Assembly: GCA_019746155.1 (NCBI GenBank)
Contig: JAIESJ010000112.1
Location: 1 to 5,632 of the forward strand
From: Burkholderiales bacterium
Lineage (GTDB): Bacteria > Pseudomonadota > Gammaproteobacteria > Burkholderiales > SG8-41
Reading direction: 5' to 3'
Length of the DNA: 5,632 nucleotides
Positions 1 to 5,296 of the stretch are shown here, piece by piece. The position numbers and the translations under genes are program-made. Below the pieces are notes generated by a model. The model was not told the origin of the DNA and ran no database searches. It saw only the letters and a list, made by a program, of their open reading frames with translations. Position 1 is the stretch's first letter. Each line of letters starts with the position of its first letter.

Positions 1-102
1 AATATCGAGAAAGATTGGAAGATGCCACCGATTACATGGAAGCAGGCCGTCAACCAGTTCGCCATCCTGTTCGGCGAACGCTTCACGAACGGCTTGCACT
101 GA
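1..102 (+). CDS. IS256-family transposase, C-terminal end only (5' part outside window)
   Basis: The reading frame is open from the first base of the window and ends at TGA 100-102. The last 33 residues read NIEKDWKMPPITWKQ, then AVNQFAILFGERFTNGLH. The pattern W-x-MP/PP-x-x-W-x-x-A-x-NQFAI-x-(F/Y)-G/E-x-R is the usual tail of IS256-family (Mutator-like, DDE) transposases. The enzyme would catalyse cut-and-paste or copy-out transposition of its own element. The catalytic DDE residues lie outside the window, so completeness cannot be judged. A terminal-repeat-like sequence about 20 bases after the stop supports the assignment. The family is recognised from memory of its C-terminal pattern; 33 residues is a short basis. 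Confidence 0.8.
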   Translation, partial: NIEKDWKMPPITWKQAVNQFAILFGERFTNGLH

Positions 103-121
103 GATTTTTTAAACCGACCTC

Positions 122-147
122 AGCACACAAAACTTCGGACACCTCCG
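122..147 (+). repeat. Right terminal inverted repeat of the IS256-family element
   Basis: The sequence from AGCACACAAAACTT through CGGACACCTCC follows the transposase stop by about 20 bases. Read on the other strand it begins GGAGGTGTCCGAAG and then TTTTGTGTGC, which resembles the terminal repeats of proteobacterial IS256-family elements (GG-x-x-GTGTCC... TTTTGTGTG). The exact outer boundary is uncertain by a few bases, because the left end and target duplication are not in the window. The mobile element therefore probably ends near 147, and the next gene starts about 90 bases later. Confidence 0.6.
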
Positions 148-238
148 GGGTTCAAGTCGACACCACCAAAAAAATCGTGAACATCCGCACCAGACGTAGC
201 TTTCGGAAAATCGACACACTTTTAACCGGACAGTAGTG

Positions 239-1900
239 ATGGCTTATAACAAGGCACTTCCGTTTGCCGTACCACCCCACATTGCTGTCACTTGCCTCTT
301 GTGCCTTGCTTGGATCCTGCCCGGCTTGATCGGCCACGATCCCTGGAAGCCTGATGAAGCCTACAGCTTTGGTTTGGTATATCACATCTTGCAAGGTGGC
401 GATTGGGTAGTGCCTGCCCTCGCCGACGAGCCGTTCATGGAAAAACCGCCACTCTATTATCTCAGCGGGGCCCTGTTTGCGAGGATATTTTCCCCCGTAT
501 TGCCGTTGTACGAAGGTGCCATGCTGACCAGCGGATTCTACATGGCGCTCACTTTTCTATTTATCGGCCTTAGCGGGCGCGAACTGTACGGCAAGGAAAG
601 CGGCTTGATCGCGCCAATAATACTTCTTGGTTGTATCGGATTGCTGATTCGCGCACATCAGCTCATCACCGATGTGTCGTTGCTTACTGGGTTTTCCATG
701 GGACTCTACGGACTTGCCCTCAGTTTACGGCGTCCGGTTTGGGCGGGACTCTGGCTTGGCACTGGCGTAGGTGTCGGCTTTATGTCCAAGGGGTTGATTG
801 CACCGGGCGTGCTGGGCATCCTCTCACTGCTCCTGCCGGGGTTATTCCAATCTTGGCGTAACCGCGGTTACGCTGTTTGCCTGTTGGTCGCGCTTGTGGT
901 CGCAACGCCGTGGCTCACGATCTGGCCGCTAGCGCTGTACTATCGTTCGTCAGCGCTATTTGTCGAGTGGCTCTGGCTTAACAATCTTGGAAGCTTTATT
1001 GGATTCGTTCAGTTGGGCGGGACGGAGGGCGGGCATGCCTTCTACCTTAAGCTTCTCCCCTGGTACGCATGGCCCGCATTGCCCTTGGCATTATGGGCGC
1101 TTTGGAAGAACAGGGGCATGGTCTCAAATGCGCCGGGCGTCCAATTACCGCTCATCGCATTCTTGGTGATGCTGCTGGTTTTGAGTCTTGCGGCAAACTC
1201 CCGGGAATTGTACGCCCTACCAATATTGCTGCCGATTTCGTTGCTTGCCGCTGCATCGCTGGAAACACTTCCGAGCGGCGCAGCCGGTGCACTGAACTGG
1301 CTGGGCATCGTGGTTTTCGGATTGATCGCGGTGCTGCTGTGGCTCGGTTGGATGGCGCTGATGACCAATCACCCGGCCGTGATTGCGGCGTTCCTGGAGA
1401 ATTACCAACCGGGTTTCAAAGGCAAATTCAGCAGCCTAACCTTTGGAATCGCGCTAACGTACACCGTGCTGTGGTTTGTGGCAGTGTGTCGCAGCCACCG
1501 CTCCAACCTCCAAATCGTCGTCAATTGGGCGTGTGGTGTAACGCTAATTTGGGCGTTGGCAATGACGCTCTGGCTGCCCTTCCTCGACGCCGGCAAAAGC
1601 TACCGTTCAATGATTGCATCACTGCAGCAGGCATTGCCGCCAAAGTATCATTGCATTTCCAGCCGCACCCTGGGGGAAGGGCAGCGTGCAATGCTTGAGT
1701 ATTTTGCAGGAATCATTACGTTCCGGATGGAAATCCCAGGCAGAAATAAAAATTGCGATCTGTTGCTAACCCAGGATGGCGGACGGAGCCCAGGCATCCC
1801 GGAAGGAACTTGGGAAAAGATATGGGAAGGCAACCGGCCAGGGGACAAAGTTGAACGGTATCGATTATATCGACGCATCGACTACCTGGCAGGTTATTGA
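239..1900 (+). CDS. GT-C family membrane glycosyltransferase (ArnT/PMT-like, GT39/GT83 type)
   Basis: This 553-residue polytopic inner-membrane protein resembles dolichyl/undecaprenyl-phosphate sugar transferases of the ArnT/PMT group. These enzymes move a sugar from a polyprenyl-phosphate carrier to lipid A, protein or another acceptor on the periplasmic face. Visible hallmarks are an N-terminal membrane segment (about residues 15-32), then DPWKPDEAYS with the acidic DE pair at residues 39-40 in the first periplasmic loop, and EKPPLYY at 68-74. A further Asp (HQLITDVSL, residue 145), many hydrophobic segments up to about residue 455, and a soluble C-terminal tail of about 90 residues follow. 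Length matches ArnT-like enzymes (about 550). ATG 239 is preferred over the adjoining GTG 236; neither has a convincing ribosome binding site. The gene stands alone between the IS end and a gene-poor stretch, so the sugar and acceptor cannot be inferred. Confidence 0.88.
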   Translation: MAYNKALPFAVPPHIAVTCLLCLAWILPGLIGHDPWKPDEAYSFGLVYHILQGGDWVVPALADEPFMEKPPLYYLSGALFARIFSPVLPLYEGAMLTSGFYMALTFLFIGLSGRELYGKESGLIAPIILLGCIGLLIRAHQLITDVSLLTGFSMGLYGLALSLRRPVWAGLWLGTGVGVGFMSKGLIAPGVLGILSLLLPGLFQSWRNRGYAVCLLVALVVATPWLTIWPLALYYRSSALFVEWLWLNNLGSFIGFVQLGGTEGGHAFYLKLLPWYAWPALPLALWALWKNRGMVSNAPGVQLPLIAFLVMLLVLSLAANSRELYALPILLPISLLAAASLETLPSGAAGALNWLGIVVFGLIAVLLWLGWMALMTNHPAVIAAFLENYQPGFKGKFSSLTFGIALTYTVLWFVAVCRSHRSNLQIVVNWACGVTLIWALAMTLWLPFLDAGKSYRSMIASLQQALPPKYHCISSRTLGEGQRAMLEYFAGIITFRMEIPGRNKNCDLLLTQDGGRSPGIPEGTWEKIWEGNRPGDKVERYRLYRRIDYLAGY

Positions 1901-1910
1901 TAGGAAAAGC

Positions 1911-1950
1911 GGCTCTTCGCGTATTTGTGTGAGTAGATTTGACGCTTTTT
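1911..1950. repeat. Possible terminal repeat of an ISL3-like insertion sequence (solo end)
   Basis: Just after the glycosyltransferase stop lies GGCTCTTCGCGTATTTGTGT, followed by GAGTAGATTTGACGCTTTTT. A GGCTCTTC start followed by an AT-rich TTTG stretch resembles ISL3-family terminal repeats as I remember them. No inverted partner and no transposase of that family occur in the window, so this would be an orphan end. It could equally be ordinary intergenic sequence. Confidence 0.25.
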
Positions 1951-1959
1951 AGAGGGCTG

Positions 1960-1978
1960 CAGGGGCTTCCCCTGATTT
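1960..1978 (+). terminator. Weak hairpin downstream of the glycosyltransferase
   Basis: CAGGGG-CTT-CCCCTG (1960-1974) forms a perfect 6-bp GC-rich stem with a 3-base loop, followed only by ATTTC. The T tract is too short for a confident intrinsic terminator. The position, about 60 bases after the glycosyltransferase stop, is suitable for ending its transcript. Confidence 0.3.
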
Positions 1979-1988
1979 CACAGACACT

Positions 1989-2264
1989 TTGACGTCGGCG
2001 CGTCGCTGGGGTTACAACGGCATGGCGCTTGGGCCCACGATCAAGATCGTGATGACCGGCCAAGGCCCTTTCGTCCCCGTCGAGATGGACGGCATGTTCA
2101 CGGTGGTCAAGGTGTGTGAGAGGTGGGCGCGCGGCGCCGACAAGATCCGACTTGGTCAGACACTGTCTTCAGATCAAGTCCAGACTACTATAGCTCACGA
2201 GGAAATTTGGGCCGTGCTCGCCTACCTCAAGAGCACATGGCCCGACAAAATCCAAATATCTTGA
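1989..2264 (+). pseudogene. Composite relic: multicopper-oxidase-like fragments joined to a cytochrome c C-terminus
   Basis: One short frame (TTG 1989 to TGA 2264, 91 codons) holds pieces that normally belong to larger proteins. Residues about 7-18 (WGYNGMALGPTI) resemble the N-terminal YNG-x-x-x-GPT motif of CueO-type multicopper oxidases. Residues about 22-44 (MTGQGPFVPVEMDGMFTVVK followed by VCE) resemble the later 'GPF...MGGMFTVLKVRE' stretch of copper oxidases. The typical continuation, D-Y-K-D-P-G-W, seems present after a one-base shift near 2140: AAG-AT-CCG-ACT-TGG. Residues about 68-89 (TIAHEEIWAVLAYLKSTWP and on) match the C-terminal helix of class I cytochromes c, but no CXXCH is present anywhere. 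There is no good ribosome binding site or ATG. I read it as the remains of a copper oxidase and a cytochrome c gene after deletions, not as a working gene. Motif matches are from memory of the families. Confidence 0.55.
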
Positions 2265-2274
2265 TCTAGATCAA
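2261..2274. promoter_or_regulatory. FNR/ANR-type operator, perfect palindrome
   Basis: TTGATCTAGATCAA matches the FNR/ANR consensus TTGAT-N4-ATCAA at every defined position and is a full 14-bp palindrome. It is centred at 2267.5, in front of the gene starting at 2374. If it acts as a class II activator site (centre near -41.5), transcription would start around 2309, with a weak -10-like sequence near 2296-2301 and a leader of about 65 bases. FNR/ANR proteins activate or repress in response to low oxygen; a CRP-family relative such as Dnr could also bind. Confidence 0.65.
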
Positions 2275-2373
2275 ACAAGCCCGCTCCGCCTCATGTAAGA
2301 CTTAACCGAAAAAAATCGGGAGGTTGCCCCTGTTTTCAAGACATGACAAGGAACGGTAAATTTTTTCACGGCC

Positions 2374-2955
2374 ATGAAGTTAGTTTTCCGAAAAGACGAT
2401 AAAGAGGTATCACGCCAGCCGCGTAATTTGCGGCGCATCGGCCGCTGGCTCATTGTGGCGTGGATTGCCTTCTGGCTCGTCACCGTAATCCAGCCTTGCT
2501 GCGGAGGTCTCACGATACCGGTCGGCGGCGATAAAGATATCCACATTTACTCTAATTTACTCTCGGTCCACGATCTTCCTCCTCTTGGCGACAGTGATGC
2601 AAGCAAGCATCACGACGAGGACGGCTCGCCGTGTCAAACCTATGTCGGTACGCAACCGGTGCTGCAGGCCGCCGCTGCGACGCCATGCAACCGTCCCGCC
2701 AATCCTGAAACAGTGGTAGCCACTGCGACAGACGTTGACAGACGTTTTCTCCGTGGGCGCTTTCGTGCCGGAGCGGAATGGTCTGTCCCATCCTCTCGTC
2801 CCACCCCCCTTTACCCCTTCTTTCCACCTGCGCACGCAGCGGCTGCTGATCTAGGCCGCGCGTCCTCAAGCGCGACGGCGCTGTCAAGGTCCTCGGGGTT
2901 CGTGCCCGGGATTGCGATCCGCGCCGGCATCGCAAACTTCAGGAATACGAAGTAG
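2374..2955 (+). CDS. Small membrane-anchored Cys/His-containing protein, probably frameshifted near its C-terminus
   Basis: The frame encodes 193 residues. After a basic N-terminus there is one hydrophobic segment (about residues 25-40, WLIVAWIAFWLVTVIQ), directly followed by Pro-Cys-Cys (41-43). A His/acid/Cys patch (KHHDEDGSPCQ, 78-88) and a Pro/Ala-rich tail follow. This plan of one membrane anchor, CC, then a His-rich periplasmic part resembles small uncharacterised proteins found beside heavy-metal efflux and cytochrome genes; metal binding is an inference. From about 2822 the +1 frame reads FHLRTQRLLI and stops at TAG 2852-2854. That ending is plausible for such proteins, so the last 40 or so residues of the longer frame are probably out of frame. 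No good ribosome binding site precedes ATG 2374. The gene lies between the FNR-type site and the cytochrome-porin gene and may be cotranscribed with it. Confidence 0.55.
   Translation: MKLVFRKDDKEVSRQPRNLRRIGRWLIVAWIAFWLVTVIQPCCGGLTIPVGGDKDIHIYSNLLSVHDLPPLGDSDASKHHDEDGSPCQTYVGTQPVLQAAAATPCNRPANPETVVATATDVDRRFLRGRFRAGAEWSVPSSRPTPLYPFFPPAHAAAADLGRASSSATALSRSSGFVPGIAIRAGIANFRNTK
2912..2935. repeat. 7-bp perfect inverted repeat upstream of the cytochrome-porin gene
   Basis: TTGCGAT (2912-2918) and ATCGCAA (2929-2935) are exact inverted copies around a 10-base GC-rich spacer. The site lies 80 bases before ATG 3015, inside the suspected out-of-frame tail of the preceding ORF. It could be an operator or an RNA hairpin; no T tract follows, so an intrinsic terminator is unlikely. 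Confidence 0.35.
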
Positions 2956-3000
2956 CCGCCGCGCCCGGCAACGGACGCGCGGCAAATGCCACTCAACCCT

Positions 3001-3008
3001 AAAGGAGA
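3001..3008 (+). promoter_or_regulatory. Ribosome binding site of the cytochrome-porin gene
   Basis: AAAGGAGA ends 6 bases before ATG 3015. It fixes this start over the in-frame ATG at 3021. Confidence 0.8.
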
Positions 3009-3014
3009 TGGATC

Positions 3015-4367
3015 ATGTTCATGCAAGTCTTCCGATGGACCGTAAAACTTAGCGGGCCTGTTGTCATTGCTGCTTCCATGCTTCTATCGGCCAATGCCCA
3101 TGCAGTGCCGAGCTTCGGGCGGCAGATAGGCATGGACTGTTCAGGCTGCCACACGGTTTTCCCGGAGCTGAATTCGTTTGGACGTCAGTTCAAATTGCGC
3201 GGTTTTACCCTGGGCAACGCGCTGGATGACAAAAAATTTCCCTTGAACCTACCCCTGTCAGCCACGGCCGTGGCATCCCGAAATTCGACCAGCAACACAA
3301 ACACACCAGGTGCGATGCTGGAGAATTTTCCGCGTGATGCTCAGACCGTCCTGCAGACCGCAGGCCTCTACTACGGCGGCAGGATCGCCGGAAATTTTGG
3401 CGCCCTGGTCCAATACAACTACGACGGGATCGAACACACTAGCAAGATCGAGATGGCCGACATCCGCTACGCGAACAGCACTACCTTCGGGAATGGCAAG
3501 GAGCTGATCTACGGCCTCACTCTGAACAACAACCCGACGATTTCAGACATCTTCAATACAACCCCGATGTGGAGCTTTCCGCATCTGATGTCCGATGTCG
3601 CCGTGATGCCGGCTGCCAAGACCCTGGTGGATAACTCCCTGTTCGCCCAGGTCGGTGGCGTGGGTGTATACGGATACTGGAACAATCTCCTGTACGGGGA
3701 ATTGGCGTTCTACCGCAGGGCCACCAAAGGATTGTTCCGGCCATTCAGCAGTGGTGTGGATATCACGAATGTTGTCGATGGCTATGCGCCATATTGGCGT
3801 TTTGCCCTGCAGCGTGAAGCGGGCGCGCATAGCTGGATGGTGGGGACGTATGGCATGATGGCCGATGTCTTCCCGGATGCAGGCAATCCGTTCGGTGCAA
3901 CCAACCGCTTCAAGGATCTCGCACTGGATGGGCAATACCATTACAGCGCCGGCGACCATAGCCTTTCCACGCACGCCACCTGGATACGCGAAAAACAGGA
4001 GTGGAACGCGAGCCTCCCGCTCGGCCTGACCTCCAACCCTTCCGCCACGCTGAACACCTTCAGGAGTGACGTGCATTATTTCTACAAGCACCAGTGGGGC
4101 GGCGGGATTCAGTACTTTTCGACCTGGGGCGATGCCGATGCCATGAGATACAACACCGGACAAGCGGTCATGGGCAGCGCCACGGGCAGCCCCAACACCA
4201 AGGGCTGGGTGTTCGATCTCAACTATCTGCCCTTGCAGAACATCAAGTTGGGGGTGCGCTACACGCGCTATGACAAATTCAACGGCGACAGCACCAACTA
4301 CGACGGGATGGGCAGGAACGCCAGGGACAACAATACGGTGTTCTTATATGGATGGTTCATGTTCTGA
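3015..4367 (+). CDS. Cyc2-like outer-membrane fusion of monoheme cytochrome c and beta-barrel porin
   Basis: A 450-residue exported protein. Residues 1-30 form a signal peptide ending AHA, cut before VPSF. A single c-type heme motif CSGCH (42-46) sits in the block VPSFGRQIGMDCSGCHTVFP, followed by ELNSFGRQFKLRGFTL. This fits the Cyc2-type pattern A-x-P-x-F-x-R-Q-x-G-x-x-C-x-x-C-H-x-x-x-P-x-L-x-x-x-G-x-x-F-K. The remaining 365 or so residues alternate polar and aromatic stretches without membrane helices, as in a beta-barrel, and end in Phe (VFLYGWFMF), a typical outer-membrane assembly signal. Length agrees with Cyc2 proteins (about 430-485). In iron oxidisers Cyc2 takes electrons from extracellular Fe(II) and passes them inward. 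Homologous cytochrome-porins also occur outside known iron oxidisers, so the donor here is unproven and I withhold the symbol cyc2. The cytochrome c5-like gene follows after 74 bases and is a natural electron acceptor. Confidence 0.85.
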   Translation: MFMQVFRWTVKLSGPVVIAASMLLSANAHAVPSFGRQIGMDCSGCHTVFPELNSFGRQFKLRGFTLGNALDDKKFPLNLPLSATAVASRNSTSNTNTPGAMLENFPRDAQTVLQTAGLYYGGRIAGNFGALVQYNYDGIEHTSKIEMADIRYANSTTFGNGKELIYGLTLNNNPTISDIFNTTPMWSFPHLMSDVAVMPAAKTLVDNSLFAQVGGVGVYGYWNNLLYGELAFYRRATKGLFRPFSSGVDITNVVDGYAPYWRFALQREAGAHSWMVGTYGMMADVFPDAGNPFGATNRFKDLALDGQYHYSAGDHSLSTHATWIREKQEWNASLPLGLTSNPSATLNTFRSDVHYFYKHQWGGGIQYFSTWGDADAMRYNTGQAVMGSATGSPNTKGWVFDLNYLPLQNIKLGVRYTRYDKFNGDSTNYDGMGRNARDNNTVFLYGWFMF

Positions 4368-4383
4368 GATGTCAGCAACCAGG

Positions 4384-4396
4384 GGGGTGACACCCC
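4384..4396 (+). other. Small hairpin between the two cytochrome genes
   Basis: GGGGT-GAC-ACCCC forms a perfect 5-bp stem in the 74-base gap. A T6 run lies about 18 bases further on, too far for a standard terminator. It may adjust the expression ratio of the two genes or stabilise the upstream message. Confidence 0.3.
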
Positions 4397-4430
4397 GTTA
4401 CTTTTGGGATCGCTCTTTTTTCAACCTTAG

Positions 4431-4437
4431 AGGAGAG
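4431..4437 (+). promoter_or_regulatory. Ribosome binding site of the cytochrome c5-like gene
   Basis: AGGAGAG, within AGAGGAGAG, lies 4-7 bases before ATG 4442 and supports this start. A separate strong site suggests translation independent of the upstream gene. Confidence 0.8.
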
Positions 4438-4441
4438 CAGC

Positions 4442-4747
4442 ATGAAAGTCGCATTAGTAGGAACGATCGCGTTAATAGAAGTTTTGATTGCCGGCCAAGC
4501 CGCTGCTGCGCAAGGGAAGGAAATTTACGCCAAGGTCTGCTCTGTTTGTCACGTAGCCGGCGTGGCTAACGCGCCTAAGCTTAACGACAAGGCCGCGTGG
4601 GCATCCCGTATCAAGCAAGGGAACGATGCACTGGCAGCCTCGGTAATCAAAGGCAAAGGGGCGATGCCGCCCAGAGCCGGGAATGCATCACTGTCGGACA
4701 CCGATATCAAAGCTGCGGTGGAGTACATGATAGATCAGGCTAGGTGA
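4442..4747 (+). CDS. Cytochrome c5-like periplasmic monoheme cytochrome
   Basis: A 101-residue soluble electron carrier. Residues 1-23 are a signal peptide (hydrophobic core, cut near AAAA/QG). The mature part is about 78 residues. CSVCH at 33-37 binds one heme c covalently with His37 as axial ligand, and Met75 in GKGAMPPRAG is the expected second ligand. The order GKEIYAKVCSVCHVAGVANA, PKLNDKAAW, then GKGAMPP, then LSDTDIKAAVEYM is diagnostic of the cytochrome c5/c555 family. The C-terminal cysteine pair found in some c5 proteins is missing. It lies 74 bases after the cytochrome-porin gene on the same strand, probably in the same transcript. It would carry electrons from the outer-membrane protein through the periplasm to a terminal oxidase or reductase; partners beyond that are not in the window. 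Confidence 0.93.
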   Translation: MKVALVGTIALIEVLIAGQAAAAQGKEIYAKVCSVCHVAGVANAPKLNDKAAWASRIKQGNDALAASVIKGKGAMPPRAGNASLSDTDIKAAVEYMIDQAR

Positions 4748-4841
4748 CGCTATCCGGGTTCCCTTCGGTTGGCTTGGTTGGCCGCACGGGCAAACAGAAT
4801 TTTTCGGCATTGTTAAAGCAACCAATACATCCCCTTCATCA

Positions 4842-4855
4842 GCGACCGGTGTCGC
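4842..4855 (-). terminator. Hairpin just after the stop of the minus-strand ORF
   Basis: GCGAC-CGGT-GTCGC is a perfect 5-bp stem with a 4-base loop, beginning 2 bases past the TAA (4860-4858) on the minus strand. No T tract follows, so it is at best a weak terminator or an end-stabilising hairpin. It also lies between the convergent cytochrome c5-like gene and this ORF. Confidence 0.3.
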
Positions 4856-4857
4856 AG

Positions 4858-5160
4858 TTACAGCTTTCCGGCAGCGCCCAAGATTCGAAACAGTTCAAGC
4901 AGGGTGTTTCCATGCCTGCTCGCGGCAGCCGCCGAGCCGGGCACGCAGAAGAGCAGCGACCGCGGCGTGACCGTGGCGCGTTCATGGGCCCTGTAGCTTA
5001 ATCGGCGGATTCGTTGCTTGCTGATTAACCGTCCCTGCGCGAGCGCGTGCTGGTCCGCGGCGGTATGAGCCTCTCGACTTGCCTGAAAAGCGGACAACTC
5101 GTCCGGACCGCATATCGCGCGCAGGTACCGGGGTACGGCGCACATCAGGGTGAAGCGCAT
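4858..5160 (-). CDS. Unrecognised 100-residue protein
   Basis: I do not recognise the product. The frame runs from ATG 5160 to TAA 4858. The start has a strong Shine-Dalgarno, GCGGAGGATTT-ATG, and most codons end in G or C, as expected for a real gene here. The product (MRFTLMCAVPRYLRAICGPD onward) is basic, has three cysteines (residues 7, 17 and about 72) and no clear membrane segment; the first dozen residues are mildly hydrophobic but not a convincing signal peptide. It is convergent with the cytochrome c5-like gene and lies 136 bases downstream of the partial membrane-protein gene on the same strand. The leader can fold to hide the ribosome binding site. It could be a chance ORF; the ribosome binding site is the main argument for it. 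Confidence 0.4.
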   Translation of the reverse strand: MRFTLMCAVPRYLRAICGPDELSAFQASREAHTAADQHALAQGRLISKQRIRRLSYRAHERATVTPRSLLFCVPGSAAAASRHGNTLLELFRILGAAGKL

Positions 5161-5162
5161 AA

Positions 5163-5226
5163 ATCCTCCGCATAACGAAAAACAATGGCCAAGAAACGGC
5201 CGATCTCATCGCACTGCGCGGAGGAT
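5163..5226 (-). promoter_or_regulatory. Leader with a perfect anti-Shine-Dalgarno pairing
   Basis: On the minus strand ATCCTCCGC (5226-5218) is followed 46 bases later by its exact complement GCGGAGGAT (5171-5163), which contains the Shine-Dalgarno of the ORF starting at 5160. Inside the loop, GGCC (5201-5198) and GGCC (5190-5187) can form a second small stem. The 9-bp pairing would block ribosome access, as in RNA thermometers or translational riboswitches. No known riboswitch class is recognised. Confidence 0.4.
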
Positions 5227-5296
5227 CAAAGCAGAAAGCTGCAAAAACGGATTGATTTGGGAGGGCCGCCTGGATAGTCTGCGCGCCAGCGGTTTA

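Noticed and set aside
15..236. Plus-strand frame of 73 codons at the left edge
   Set aside because: It is out of frame with the transposase tail that covers 1-102 and crosses the IS terminal repeat, so it is a shadow.
1042..1698. Long alternative frames on both strands inside the glycosyltransferase
   Set aside because: They are shadows of the strongly supported membrane-protein frame.
3543..4163. 206-codon minus-strand frame inside the cytochrome-porin gene
   Set aside because: It is antisense to a confident gene and has no recognisable domain; it arises from codon bias.
4774..4848. Tiny minus-strand ORFs (MKGMYWLL and MPKNSVCPCGQPSQPKG) downstream of the unknown ORF
   Set aside because: They are very short; the CPCG resembles a SEC-C motif start but lacks the rest. 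Nothing supports translation.
4748..4857. Search for an intrinsic terminator after the cytochrome c5-like gene
   Set aside because: Only short direct repeats (GGTTGGC twice) and an isolated T5 run are visible; no stem followed by a T tract was found on the plus strand.
4985..5062. tRNA-like start GGGCCCTGTAGCTTAATCGG
   Set aside because: It resembles an acceptor and D-arm start, but the D-stem does not close, there is no anticodon arm and no TTCGANTC T-loop within the needed distance.
4982..5209. Minus-strand frame starting MRSAVSWPLF
   Set aside because: It overlaps the 4858-5160 frame, has no ribosome binding site, and its product is a low-complexity Arg/Ala/Pro stretch.
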